Below are positions 44,140-55,493 of a DNA stretch of 64,000 nucleotides, piece after piece (position 1 is the first letter of the stretch; each line of letters starts with the position of its first letter). Made by a program: the position numbers and the translations under genes. The notes under the pieces are model-generated. The model searched no databases. It was not told where the DNA came from and saw only the letters and a list, made by a program, of their open reading frames with translations. The DNA comes from Solenopsis invicta (taxonomy: Eukaryota > Arthropoda > Insecta > Hymenoptera > Formicidae): the NCBI RefSeq assembly GCF_016802725.1, contig NC_052676.1, positions 10,046,936 to 10,110,935 on the forward strand. The letters are read 5' to 3'.

Positions 44140-46290
44140 AAGAAGATGGCAATAAGCGTAAAATACTAAATGAGATGAATCAGAGTTTATTCCAAAGAGG
44201 GAAGTATACTCAAAATGTAAAAAGATTAACGTAAAAGGGTTTTAGTTTCTAAAAAAATTGCAGTTAAAGTTTAGCATTGGGACGTTTGTATGTTAAGTAT
44301 TAGAATCTTGAGCCAGTACCAAGACAACGTTGTGGCTGAGAAAACTGAGTGCTAATGCTACATTTTTTCCTTTGCAGTGGACCGGGTTCGAATGTCCGCA
44401 GTATCAATTTATTTTAAATTGGAAATATAAGAGCTAATAAAAGTATGTCGCGGTTGTTAATGCGTAAGTTAACAGTTTATTTTCTTCCTAACAATGTAGA
44501 ACGTTTCAACTCCACTTCAAGTTTTCCTCAGCTACTATACAATATTACAAAATATTTTAGTGTGTGGGGCATTCCTAGGCTGAGCAGTCCACTGGTTTTA
44601 AGACCAAGGAGCAATGCTTTGCTGGTTGATTATTCAGTGATACTTTCCTTAATGGCGGAATACGTTTACTGTGTTAAAAATTGAGCTCGAGATGTAAGTA
44701 GGCTTTATTACACTGTTTCTCCACACGTCAAACTACTCACCAAAGAGTGATGTCAAAATTACCAGTCATATTAATCAAACTTTTATACTAAATTGTACTG
44801 AGCTCGCAAAATACTTGTCAATCTAAGTTTTGGACAAGTAATTATTTCTCGTAATTTATCGCGGTCAATAACCAAAACGCAGTACCGATACCTCAACGAT
44901 CAAACTTAAACAACATTAACCTCAGTCTTTAATATTATTTAGTAGTGCTTAATATTCATTATGTAGGAATTCTGTGTCTGTTTAAGACTTTAAACTGTTG
45001 CTCTGTAATTTTATTAAAATCATTTCAGAGATTAATCTTTTACTAAAGGATCTCTCATTATCTAAGATCTCGACATTTTTTCAATTAAAGTCATGGTTGT
45101 AATGTATCCTATGTTTCAAAATGACAAATTGCTAGTAGTTTTTTGAATATTTAGAGATTTGGAAGAAAACACAATTAATTATAAAATATTTCTCGTTTGT
45201 ATCCAGTTTTTGATACGTACTAAGCAAATTCAATCATATTTTCAAATTATGGAATACATAATAAATAATGTGTTAAAGATTAAATTCGTGTAACATCATA
45301 TTGCAGATTAAATTGTCTTTTTGCCACCTACAAGAACATCTGAGCAGTTTTGAATTTGTTTTATATTAATTTTTATTTGTCTGTAAAAATAGACATTGGC
45401 TGACAATGAGTGCATTTTGGTATGTGTAAATTACATGACTTATTTTACGCAAAATATTTTATATTGTTCGTTAATTAATTATGTTTCCAAGCAAATCTTT
45501 ATAACATAAAATATTTTTGTAAAAAAAATTAATCGTTTATAAAATGTTTGTGGTGTGCGTTTTATTTATGTTTTAAATGTTTTAACTTTGATTTTTACCC
45601 ACAATATTATATGGCAATGCACGAGTTTTAGAATAAACAATTTTATTAATAAAAAAATTGATTAATTTTATTATTATATGTATTTACTGATAACCACCAG
45701 ACCTCTCTCAAGCCTGTTGGTACGCATAAGATGTTTCCCCTCCGTTACCAAAAAAAGGCTCTTTTAATTCTTTTACTTAAAATACATTTGTAGGTATTTA
45801 AACGTAAAGATTAAATGTATGTGTTAATCTTATTACACGGAACAGCTAACAGACTGAAAATTGAGTGCCTAGCAACCGAACAACAGGATAATGCTGCAAC
45901 ACCTTGTTTATATTAATAAAATATCAGCCCTACGGTCTATTACACCTTACATTACATTATTTTTGTTTTTAAAAAATAATAAAGATAATGCAATTGTAAA
46001 ATATAATAGCCAAAAACTTAAAAAAAATTGATGCCCCGGTTGATTGCTTCGAACCCGGTCTGCTGCATAGGAAAAAAATATAGCATTAGCACTCAGATTT
46101 CTCAGTTACGACGTTGTCTTGATACTGGCTCAAGATTCTAGTACTCAACATACAAACGTCCCAATGATAAACTCTAACTCCAATTTTCTTAGAAATTTAG
46201 GTCCATTTACGCTAACTCTTTTATATTTTAAGTGTACTTGATCCTCTTTTAAATGAGTTATGACTCATCTTATTTGGTATTTTACAGTTA
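44140..46290. mobile_element. Element with ~250-bp inverted repeats
   Basis: 44140-44400 and 46040-46290 are reverse complements with roughly 80-85% identity by eye. They share TTGGGACGTTTGTATGTT, TTGAGCCAGTA(C/T)CAAGACAA and GAGTGCTAATGCTA. The interior (44400-46040) is AT-rich with no recognised gene; a frame at 44445-44684 has no domain. This looks like a non-autonomous DNA transposon. Each repeat also contains a TTTTTTCCT(T/A)TGCAG string, which resembles a splice acceptor, and a GGGTTCGAA word. Confidence 0.6.
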
Positions 46291-46404
46291 TTGTCATCTC
46301 CTTGTAAGCCCACCTGCATTCTACTGTACTGGGCAAATCCAATCCCAAAGCGTGCAACAAAGCATTATACAATGATAGTACTCATTTTGTGACAGGAAAA
46401 AGAA

Positions 46405-46797
46405 CTACCTTACTTTGACCGTGAAGCACCTCGCGGAATTAGCAATGGTCAACTTTTGCTGGATAATCAATCCATCAAACTTGGATACGCGTAAGATGAT
46501 CCTGCAAAGAAGGCGCACACCGGACTCGGAAACGAAAAGCTCGCGCATCTTTTGCGCAAACTTCTCCGCAGTCAAGCCATCATTTTCACCAGGACCTCTA
46601 ACAGGATGCCGTTGTTGATTGCTTTGCAAAGATGCAGGCCAGATATTTTCACATTCGATAATGAGAATTTCTCTCGAGTCTTCCTCATATAAAAGCGCAT
46701 TCCTTGAGACGGTAACAGATACTATTGACGTCCAAAGAATGCATCTCTTAAGATTCCCAACGGAGAAATTGGGCTTCTTTTGCCCAACACCCCTCAT
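46405..46797 (-). other. Unidentified 130-codon frame
   Basis: The minus strand is open for 130 codons with protein-like composition (PASLQSNQQRHPVRGPGEND in the middle). I recognise no domain. GC content is higher than in the neighbouring DNA. It may belong to an unknown transposon or be an old gene fragment. 46798-47168 shows nothing further. Confidence 0.25.
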
Positions 46798-47168
46798 GTT
46801 AATCCTTTTGGAAGGGGAAGAAGGGGCGCTTACGACATCAGTCTTTCTTCTCTTTTTTGCTTCTTGTTGCTAGCACCGGCTCTAAAGAGGTAGCAGAATC
46901 GGTGCACAATAAACTAGAAGGCCACTCAAAAAGTGGCCAAATTTCAAAATGTTAGTGGGTTTGCGTGATACAGAGGTGGTTTAGATGTAGTTGATTCCAA
47001 ATTTGATGTCAAAAGCAAAAAAATTAAAAATGGTGGATTTAATACGGCAACTACAATTTCAAAATTTTGACGGATTTGCGTAAAATTTGGTGTTAGGAGA
47101 TTTTAGTCGCTTATTTCGAATCTGATGTTAAAACAAAAAATTCAAAATGGGTCCAATGTAGAGGATAT

Positions 47169-48457
47169 TTTTACCAGGTGTAGAAATATAAAACCGGAAT
47201 TTCGTTACAGATGGTGCTAGCCATCAGTTTAGGTATCGTAAGACCTCTTCTGCAACGCCATCATCTCTCTCTAACAGCTGACGAAGATTTTCAACACAAT
47301 CCAAATTCCATACATCGGTATTTTTTTATAACCTTAAACAGGTCGAGTTTTGTTTCTACAAACTACGACAGCTACTTGCGGACAGCATTAGTTTTCTGTT
47401 ATTATTTGAAGAAAACTGCTACAGAATGATATCAAATGCTTGTTGAAGCTTACGGTAAACATGCTCTTGGTAAAAAAACAGTGTTTTGAGTAGTTCAGAA
47501 AATTCAAAAGTGATTGACGTAAAAAACAAAAAACGTGGGAAACCACCAAAAAAGTTGGCAGATAATGAATTGCAAGCCTTATTGGAAAAGGATGATACTC
47601 AAACTCAACAGAACTCGCGGATCAATTGAATGTGAGCGCAGAAAGCCGTCTCCATTCGTTTGAAAGCTATGGGAAAGATTCAGAAAATAGGAAAATGGGT
47701 TTAGCATGAATTGAATAAAAGGCAGCAAGAAAATCGAAAAACCACTTGTGAAATGCTGCTCGACAGATACAAAAGAAAGTCATTTCACCATCGAATCGTG
47801 AGAAGTGATGAAAAATGAATATATTTTGAAAATCCTAAGCGTCGTAAATCATGGGTGAATCCAAGCGAACCATCGACATCTACTGCAAGACCAAATCGCT
47901 TTGGAAAGAAAACAATACTCTGTGTTTGGTGGGATCAGAAGAGTGTAATCTATTATGAGTTGCTAAAACCTGGTAAAACTGTTAACACTGATCGCTACCA
48001 ACAACAAATAATTAATTTAAATTAAACATTACGTGAAAAACAACCGGAATAGAAGGAGAAAGGCAACACAAAATCATTTTGCTCCATAATAATGCTCCAT
48101 CACACACAGCAAAACAGGTCAGGGAAACGATCGAGGCGTTTAGTTGGGAAATACTAGCGCACGCGGCTTATTCTCCAGACTTGGCTCCGTCCGATTATCA
48201 TTTATTTGCATCACTGGGACACGCACTTGTTGAACAACGCTTCAATTCGTACAAAAATCTATGAAAATGGCTCGATAACTGTTTCTCTTCAAAAGAAGAA
48301 CTGTTTTTTTGGCGTGGCATTCATAAACTGCCGGAGAAGTGAAAAAAAATGTATAAATAGCAATGAAGATTATTTTGAATAAAATATTTTTTATCATTTT
48401 CAAACAACGTGTAATTTTTACAAAAGAATTCCGGTTTCATACTTCTACACCTGGTAA
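47169..48457 (+). mobile_element. mariner element (mellifera-type), dead
   Basis: Terminal inverted repeats TTTACCAGGTGTAGAA(A/G)TAT, read inward at 47169 and from 48457, lie about 1.29 kb apart, the normal mariner size. The interior encodes a decayed transposase. TA target sites cannot be confirmed at either end. Confidence 0.9.
47330..48345 (+). pseudogene. mariner transposase
   Basis: Read over many stops and frameshifts, the sequence shows the helix-turn-helix part, the first catalytic Asp in a SDEK segment (about 47810), a GKKTMLCVWWD-like stretch near 47905-47935 and the second catalytic region, HNNAPSHTAKQVRE, at 48082-48120. Here the expected Asp (HDN in active copies) is Asn. The third Asp, in YSPDLAPSDYHLFAS, is intact. 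The protein ends with WRGIHKLPE near 48310-48340. Several breaks plus the Asp-to-Asn change make it inactive. Confidence 0.85.
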
Positions 48458-49597
48458 ACTTCAAAGCCAAATTTGTACGAAAATTGTTTTCTAAGGCTGT
48501 TTCAAAAATTAAGAAAAATATTGTTTTCAAGGCTTGGAAAAAAACTCGTTTTTTTAAATTTTTCCGTGGATCTTTTGGTTTTTTTTTCAAAGGTAGAAAA
48601 AGTCATTTAAAATTTCACAAAGTGTTATACTATGGTGGTACCTTATCTGTATCAAAATTACTTGTTTCATGATATGATTTCTTAACTCTAGCTTGCCACA
48701 TTTATGTTCAAGTCCGTAGTTTGCCACACTTCTATTCGTAAGGCAGCTCAATTTTTCATCTTGTCACTTTTATTCTAATTAATATTTTAAAGTTTGTATT
48801 GCAAAAATGAAAAAATACATAGTCTATCATCCTCATAAGATAATAGCAGGTTAAGAGGATGATTAGAAATAATTAAATTTATAACAATTATATACAGAAA
48901 GAAGTAAACTATAAAATAAGATTACACTTCAGGATTTTACCGGATCAGGATATGGCAAACTAGAGTTAAAAATCTGTGTTAATAAAAAATAATTAGAAAA
49001 CGGTTTGTATAAAGTTAAACTAATATTAGTTTTTGTTCTTAAGTTTGTTCTTAAAGTTTTTTTTTTTTTCATTTATGATAATGTGAATACGAGGGAAACA
49101 ACAAGCATATCATGAAACATAAATAAAAACAGAATTAATGTATTTTTTCAATAAAATAAAACGTATATACTTCTTAATGATGGCTAACATTCTAAAAAAA
49201 TTCTTAATATAATTAATATAAATATTAACTTAAATTAGGCTTTAAACTAGTTGCTAAGATTACATTTGTTTTTAAAATATTAAAATTATTATAATTATTA
49301 AACCTCAAGTGATGTACATTATTCCAAACATAAACATAAAAAATATTAATTCCAGCACTTATACAAAGTGCCTTGCTTCAATAATATGTAAAATATTGTA
49401 AAATTTGTTACTATGTCATTTACATAACAAAAATAGCAATTTTTCGCAAAAAAAGCAATTTTTCAGAAAAAATACCGGAATTTTTCTGATTTTTTCCAGC
49501 AATTTGAAAAAGAAAAAATTTTTCTAAAACTATAAAAAAAATTAATATGCATATAACTAGCCTACAACACCGTAGTTTGTAGCGTTTATCACAAAAG
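48458..49597. other. AT-rich intergenic DNA
   Basis: Repetitive A/T-rich sequence with small poly-A and poly-T runs. No gene was found on either strand. Confidence 0.5.
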
Positions 49598-50111
49598 TTA
49601 TAGTGCCATTTTATTGTCCTTCAGAGTGCTTGTTCGTGAGTACCCTTGCCTCTCACGAATTGGGGTGACTGTTTTGTATGAATCTTTTTGCCTTTCATAA
49701 ATCCGAGTGCTTCTTGTTTCGCATGTGTCCCTTTGCCCCTCACAAATTGGGGTACTTGTTTCGCGTGTATTTCCTTGCTTCTCATAAATCTGGTTGCTTG
49801 TTTTTGGAATTCCTTTTGCTATTACGAAACAAACTAGTTTATACTTTTTCTTTGTTGTCCGTAAGTTATAAATTATCAAGTTTATGTTCTGATTTATCCT
49901 CAGATTCAAATTCAGATTCAGAAGAAAAATCATGTTTGTTGAAACCGAAATTTCTATTTGTTTCAAGATTAAGATTATTTTGACCAGCTTCAGAAATAAA
50001 CTGACTAGGTTCAAGAATCTCAAGTAAATGTATAACTTCTGGAGGAAGCTGGAGACATTTGTAATTAAGTCTTAATTCCATGCTTGAAACGAGGTGATCT
50101 ATTGAATTCAT
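49598..50111 (-). other. Unidentified coding-like region with 18-residue repeats
   Basis: Two overlapping minus-strand frames (50111-49866 and 50023-49598) look like one protein with a frame change. The first starts MNSIDHLVSSMELRL and has an acidic Ser/Glu stretch (SSESEFESEDKSE). The second contains about four imperfect units of the form T-x-PI-x-E-x-Q-x-D(T/S)-x-x-T. The DNA behind them repeats with a period of about 54 bases between 49620 and 49800. I do not recognise the family; an N-terminal fragment of a transposon protein is possible. Confidence 0.3.
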
Positions 50112-50532
50112 TGTTCGATAAAAAATCTGCTAGGATTGCCGATTTTTTCTACTGAGCTGAAAACTGTCACTCTTGTAATATGTATTTAAAATAATGTAAA
50201 AAGCGCCAAATGTGTGGGTATACCTTTTAAATTTTTATTCTTTTTTACAAAACCAAAATGGTACTACCTTTGAATCCTCATTGAAAAAATGTCCGATTCT
50301 AACCCATGTAGTACTCTCTTTAATTTCTATACAAAACTTAAATAGTTTTATTTCTGTATTTTTATTGAAAAATTTTCTTATTTCTAACCCAAATAGTATT
50401 TAATTAAAAATAAATGTTTTTAATTTAATCCAAGCTAAATGTGTTTTTCCCAAAAATGTATGAAATCTTTAAATTGCTCTAATTATAAAAAGAATATATT
50501 GTTCTTTGAAATAACTGCTGTACTACTTTTAA
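50112..50532. other. AT-rich DNA
   Basis: No recognisable gene or repeat. Confidence 0.45.
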
Positions 50533-52137
50533 CAAATTATAACGAACAGCCTTACCGCTCCCCCTTGGACCCAGAGTTGCCATTGAGGCGCCAATTTGCA
50601 GCCACACCGATAGCCAGAGGAAACAGATCCACCGGCTGGCACTTTATCCCCACTTATCGGCATACGTTTGTAACGAACTGCCTTCCGACCCCCTCTCGGA
50701 CCGCCGAACCGTCCGAACCGTCCGGCCGAACATCCGCTGGACGGCAATTAACGGCGCATAGCGCCTAATAAATACTCTGAGAACGGAGCAAATACACGAT
50801 TGCTCCCGCGCTTGCATCTCCGCGCGCACGGGCTCTCGTTCCCGCGCCGTCCGCAGCCACGCTCTGTGCGCGTGGCCCGAAACGGAAGACCCGAGATCGA
50901 ATGGCGGGGATGCTGCCGCCGGACCGCTCCGCCGTGACACGTCGCGCATCCCCGCGCCTCAATCCTCGGGTATATAAGGCGACGTTCGCCGGAGACGAGC
51001 ACCTTGTCCGCTCCTGGCCGGCCTACCGACCAGAAGCTCCCCAGGTTGCGACCGAGATCGAGCGCCTCGGTCTCTGCTGAGACACTTGGCTCGCAGCCGA
51101 CTCCGCTTCCAATTCCGCTTCCACTTTCCGACCCGCTGCCTGGGCTCAAGTGAAACTTGGGCCCTGTCAAGCTACTTGACGACAGCGCGATCCTCTCCAC
51201 CGCTCAAGCTCGACGCTGCCTCGTGTAAGGAGGTACGGTGCTCCGTGCCTCCACCAAGCGCACTTGGCGTGAGGTAGTGTCCTCCGGCGATCTCGACAGC
51301 GGTGTTAACCGCCTCGCGACGGTCCGCGCGAAACACCGACCGCACGGATCCGTGTGTGTACGCGCCCCGTCTCACCGCACCACGCGCCGCGTCACGCACC
51401 GGTTTCACGGCCATCATAACAAGGCCGCCCGGCTTCCGGAAAAATATCGCGACAGCGTTCCACGAAGCGCGTCTCGGGTAGCAGGTGCGTCATGTAAATA
51501 AGTTGTATATAGATTTCCGTACTTCTGTTCGCGAAATATCGTCTGTCCGCACGTTAGACTAAGTTCCGCGATTTGGCACCGACCGATCGCATCATTGCAC
51601 GTTTGTGATACCTGTACCGCCGACCGTCTCATAAGAGACTTGTACATTTTTACGAGGCGTAAGCTGGCCTCGCCGCATACACAATAAACGCTGTTATTTT
51701 GTTCACACCAACCACAACGCCTTCTAATCTCTTCAGGCGACCTTTCGCGCCCGTCCCCGCACCGTCGACCGTCCGTGCGCGAAGTACGGTCGTTACACGT
51801 TGAGCAGCCAAGGCGATAAGTGGGAAGCTTCACTGTCTCCTTCTTTCTCAAGCGGTCTATCTTTTTCTCGCCCTATTGTCTTCTTTCTCGAGCGTTCTCT
51901 TTCTTTTTTGTTATAGACGCAGCTTTGCTTTCAACTATCAGCTATATAATTTGAGATTTTCGTATTGCAGAGCCGAGTTACATGCGTTTTAATATATATA
52001 CATTTCCTACTTATACATATATAAAAAATACATGTATCGTTTTTTTATCTTAATGGTATATTAATAAAATAAAAAAGAATAAAAAAAATATAGCAGTATT
52101 GAGAATAAAACATTTATAAATATAATTAATCCATATA
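50533..52137. repeat. Left copy of an inverted-repeat pair, split by solo LTR 3
   Basis: 50573-50668 plus 51798-52137 is the reverse complement of 59228-59686 (shared AGTTGCCATTGAGGCG, GGCTGGCACTTTATCCCCAC, CTTTCTCAAGCGGTCTATCT and ATCTTAATGGTATATTAATA). The outermost bases 50537-50568 resemble an LTR start (AACGAACAGCCTTACCGCTC), so the pair may be two partial LTRs of one family in opposite orientation, not a transposon's terminal repeats. Confidence 0.65.
50669..51797 (+). mobile_element. Solo LTR 3
   Basis: The 1129-bp GC-rich unit starts TGTAACGAACTGCC and ends GTCGTTACA. A 4-bp duplication CGTT flanks it (50665-50668 and 51798-51801). A TATA box (GGGTATATAAGG) occurs at 50968-50979 and an AATAAA near 51681. 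The transcribed part carries several CAAG..CTTG hairpins (51142-51164, 51166-51180, 51254-51267). Open frames on either strand reflect GC content. Confidence 0.88.
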
Positions 52138-53135
52138 CACCCTTACAAAAAAAATCACTAGCTGGATATTGTAATCCATGTGATTACTGTAATCCGCCCG
52201 AAATTATTACATATGACGAATCACATACATTTAGTTACTATACTGCAAATACTACAGTTGTCAAATTTTTATACTATTCTATAATAGGATTATACGCCAT
52301 GCCACAACATAGATCACACGCATGTAATTATTGTACTAATGCCGCCTTCATGTTGCCCATGTGACCAGTTTCCTGAATAGTCATCAATCTCGATTCGTGA
52401 GGCAGACAATTTTTCCTGCTGGATTCGTTTGTTTCGTGCATAAACGCATTGAGTGAGTCTATAAATAAATACGTACGGTTAAAAATATACATTTAGCATT
52501 AACTAGAGTCAATATTATACTCTTACAAATGCTACGTATCAAATTTTTCAAGTGTTTATGATTTTTCAAACGTTTATTGACGATATGCACATGAATATTT
52601 AACAAAATAAAGCTAATTAGATTGAATGCGCGTTATTAAATCTGTTTTTGTCTTTCTACCTTCTTTCAATGCCTATCTCTCTTTTTTTATTAAAAATGTG
52701 ATCTGCTTTCTCACATCTGCCTCCAAGTGACAATTTTTTAATTCTAGCGTTAATGTAAACGTATATATTGAATGAACTAATGTTTAAAACAAGTATCAAA
52801 TGATTGAATAAAAACATAAAAGTGATTCTGATGCCTGTTGTATGTTTAATTTTACAAGTTAAATCTTAAAGGCCTCAATGCTGCATGTTCTCTTAGGTTT
52901 TAGAAATTTGTAACTGTGGATTAATACAAATTAACAATACACAGTAAAATAAACACACACACACACTAAAGGAAATGTAAAAAATTTATTTTAAAAGTGA
53001 TATTTAATCAGTTACATTATTTTACAATGTTAACTAATTCCATTTTTTATGTAACTAGTTAACATTGTAAAACAATGTAGCTGAATAAATATTACTTTCA
53101 ATTCTTATTACTTTAAGTATAGATAAGAATTTTTT
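52138..53135. other. AT-rich sequence with a MITE-related motif
   Basis: No gene. Bases 52590-52650 (AAAATAAAGCTAATTAGATT, then GAATGCGCGTTATTAA) recur at 61570-61620 and resemble part of the 1-kb foldback MITE. A stem-loop, TTACATTGTTTTACAATGTT-like, with arms at 53018-53037 and 53055-53080, lies just before the LINE. Confidence 0.5.
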
Positions 53136-53339
53136 ACATTTCCCTCCTGGGACTTCCGTTTTCGGAGCAAGTGGGGATAGAAGCGTGCGAGTATCGGTGT
53201 GTAATAAAGAAGGCAGAGAGTGAGTGGAGTAAGAGAGTTGGAGGAGTAAAGTGGGTGAGGAGGCAGTGCGAGTGGAATAGAGTGGTGGAGTAAACGGGGT
53301 ACGAATGGTGTAGGTGATTAAGAGAGAGAGAGACAGAGA

Positions 53340-54660
53340 GTGAGACAAAACCTGAAAAACTGTGAGAGGTTAGGAAGTGTGGTGAGCACGAGGAGGGTTA
53401 AGAGAAGTGGGAGGCAGGAGGGGAAGAGAAGAAGAGCGCGAGCGTACAGGCGCAGAGTAAGAAAGTGTGTAGAGTGGCGCGCGAGGCGCTGCGGCGGAAA
53501 GAGAAAGACGCGTACACAACAGCAGAGAGTATGAGGCGGAATAGAGAAAAGACTCGGAGCAAAAAGTGTAGGAAAGAGACAAGAAGAAGGAAACGTAAAG
53601 TAGGAAGATGGAGAAAGAGGAAGCGGGGGCAGGAAAGAGCGGAAGGGGAGAAAGGGGGGGAAAACGTACAGGGAGTGTAAGTGTATTAGATCTGTAGAAA
53701 AGGAAGAAAGAATTAGATGAGGATGGAGGAGAGGAGAAGATAGGGCAAACAGGAAGGGAGGAAGAGCTGGAGATGTTTAGCAAAAGTAAAGAAACGCCGA
53801 GATTGGCGTGTTAGGAGAGAGAGGGGTTAATGATGATGGGAATAGTAAAGAAATGAATGGAAGAGCTCAAAGGAAAATGGGAAAGGATTGAGGAGAGATG
53901 GAGGATAGGATGACAGTATTAATGGTGGAGTTGGAGAATATGAGAAAGAGAGAGGAGGTTTAGAGGAAAGAAAAGGAGAGGATGGAAAAGAGAATAGGAG
54001 AGTTGGAGAAAAACTGGAAGAAAGGACAGGGGCAGGAGGGGAGGAGAGAAAAGATAAAGGAGCTAGAAAGGAGATTGAAAAGATAGGAATGCGGGGGAAG
54101 GGAAGAGAGAGGAAGAGGAGATACAGGAAAGGCGGAGATAAAAGAAAGGGTGAAAAAATTGGAAAAAACAGAAAAAAAAGAAGAGAGATTGAAGGGAAGA
54201 AGAAACGTAGTGGTAAAAAGCGTTAAGGGGGGAGGGGGACGTGGAGGGGGGAGAATTAGGGAAATATTTAGACAGATAGGAGCGGAGGTAAAGGTGGAGA
54301 AAGTGAGAAAAGTGAAGGCGGGAAAGAGAGACTGGGGTGGCCTGGTAGTGGTTAAGTTAGGTTAAGGTCGGAAAATGACAAAAAAGAAGATATGAGGAAA
54401 AAGAGAGGGCTGAAAGAAGGAGATATTTGGATAGGGGATGATCTAACGTGGAAGGAAAAGCAGAGCAGGTGGAAGTTTAGAGGGATAGTAAAAGCAGAAG
54501 AAAAGAAAAGAGCAAAAGTTTGGATAGGAGAGAATGAGGCATTAGTAAATGGAGAATGGTGGTTTTGGGATGAAGAAGAGGAAGGGATAAGAAAAAGGTG
54601 GGAAAAGAAGAGGATGGAAAAAGGCTAAGAAAAACGCGGGGAAAGGGAGAAAGAGGGCAT
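53340..54660 (+). pseudogene. LINE ORF1-like region
   Basis: Between the 5' end and the endonuclease, Lys/Arg/Glu-rich frames occur. 54150-54365 shows a coiled-coil-like EKTEKKEERLK run followed by RRNVVVKSVKGG and a VKVEKVRKV segment. 54392-54628 has WKEKQSRWKFRG and an NGEWWFWDEEEEG string. The RNVVV and W-rich parts resemble the RRM-like ORF1 of some LINEs. There are at least three breaks. Confidence 0.5.
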
Positions 54661-54703
54661 AGGAAAGGGTGGAAGGGAGATAGGAGGAGGGGAGATAAAG
54701 GGA

Positions 54704-55465
54704 TTGCATTGGAGAAAAGGTGCGGGAGAGAGAAAGAGAGAAGAGGATGATGGGAAGAGTAGAGCAATGAAAGTGATGTTTTGGAATGTGGCGGGGTTAG
54801 GAAACAAGGACGTGGAGTTTTGGAGAGATATTGCGGAATGGGATATAGTGATTTTATTGGAGACGTTAGAGAAAAGCGGGTGGGAGCGAATAAAGGAGAG
54901 ACTGCCGGGGGATATAGGTGGGAGGTGCAATTGACAGGGAGAAGGAATAAGAAGGGGAAGGCAATAGAGGGGATGTTGATGGGGATAAGGAAAGAGATGG
55001 AGGTAATAGGAGTGGGAAACGGAGAGTTAATAAAGAGTTTGATGGTAAAAAAACGATTAGGAGAGGAGATGTGGAGAATAGTGGGGGTTTATAGTAATGT
55101 GGACTTAAAAGAAAAGTGGGAGATAATCGAAAATTGGGCAGAGGAAAAGAAGGAGGGGGTACGAACAATGATAGAAGAGGATTTCAATGCGAGAACCGGG
55201 GAAATGGAAGAATGGTGAGAGGAGAGAAATGAGAGAGAAGAGGAAGAGGGAAAAGATTGAGACAAAAAAATGAATGCAAAAGGAAGATTTTTAGTAAGCT
55301 GGAGGAGGTGGGATGGTACATATTTAATGGTTGTGGGAAAGGAGATAAAAAAAGGAAATAAACATATTCAGGGGGCGGGGGGACTCGGTAATGGGGGGGA
55401 TAAGGTTTGGGATAGAGCAATGGGAGTAAAAGTGGAAGACAAGGTGGAATCGGACCATTTTCCAC
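54704..55465 (+). pseudogene. LINE endonuclease domain
   Basis: The exonuclease-endonuclease-phosphatase fold begins MKVMFWNVAGLGNKD (Asn at the usual N-motif) and includes IVILLETLEKSGW with the catalytic Glu. After a frameshift near 54930 it continues VGVYSNVDLKEKW and then EEDFNARTGEMEEW (near 55178-55218), the DFNA motif. SDHFPLVVGI near 55448-55480 supplies the SDH end motif. The domain nicks target DNA to prime reverse transcription. Frameshifts split it into three pieces. Confidence 0.85.
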
Positions 55466-55493
55466 TGGTGGTAGGAATTAAGAAAAAAGGGGG

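Noticed and set aside
44330..44420. A tRNA gene in the inverted-repeat element
   Set aside because: A- and B-box-like words are present, but no cloverleaf can be drawn; the acceptor stem and anticodon arm do not pair.
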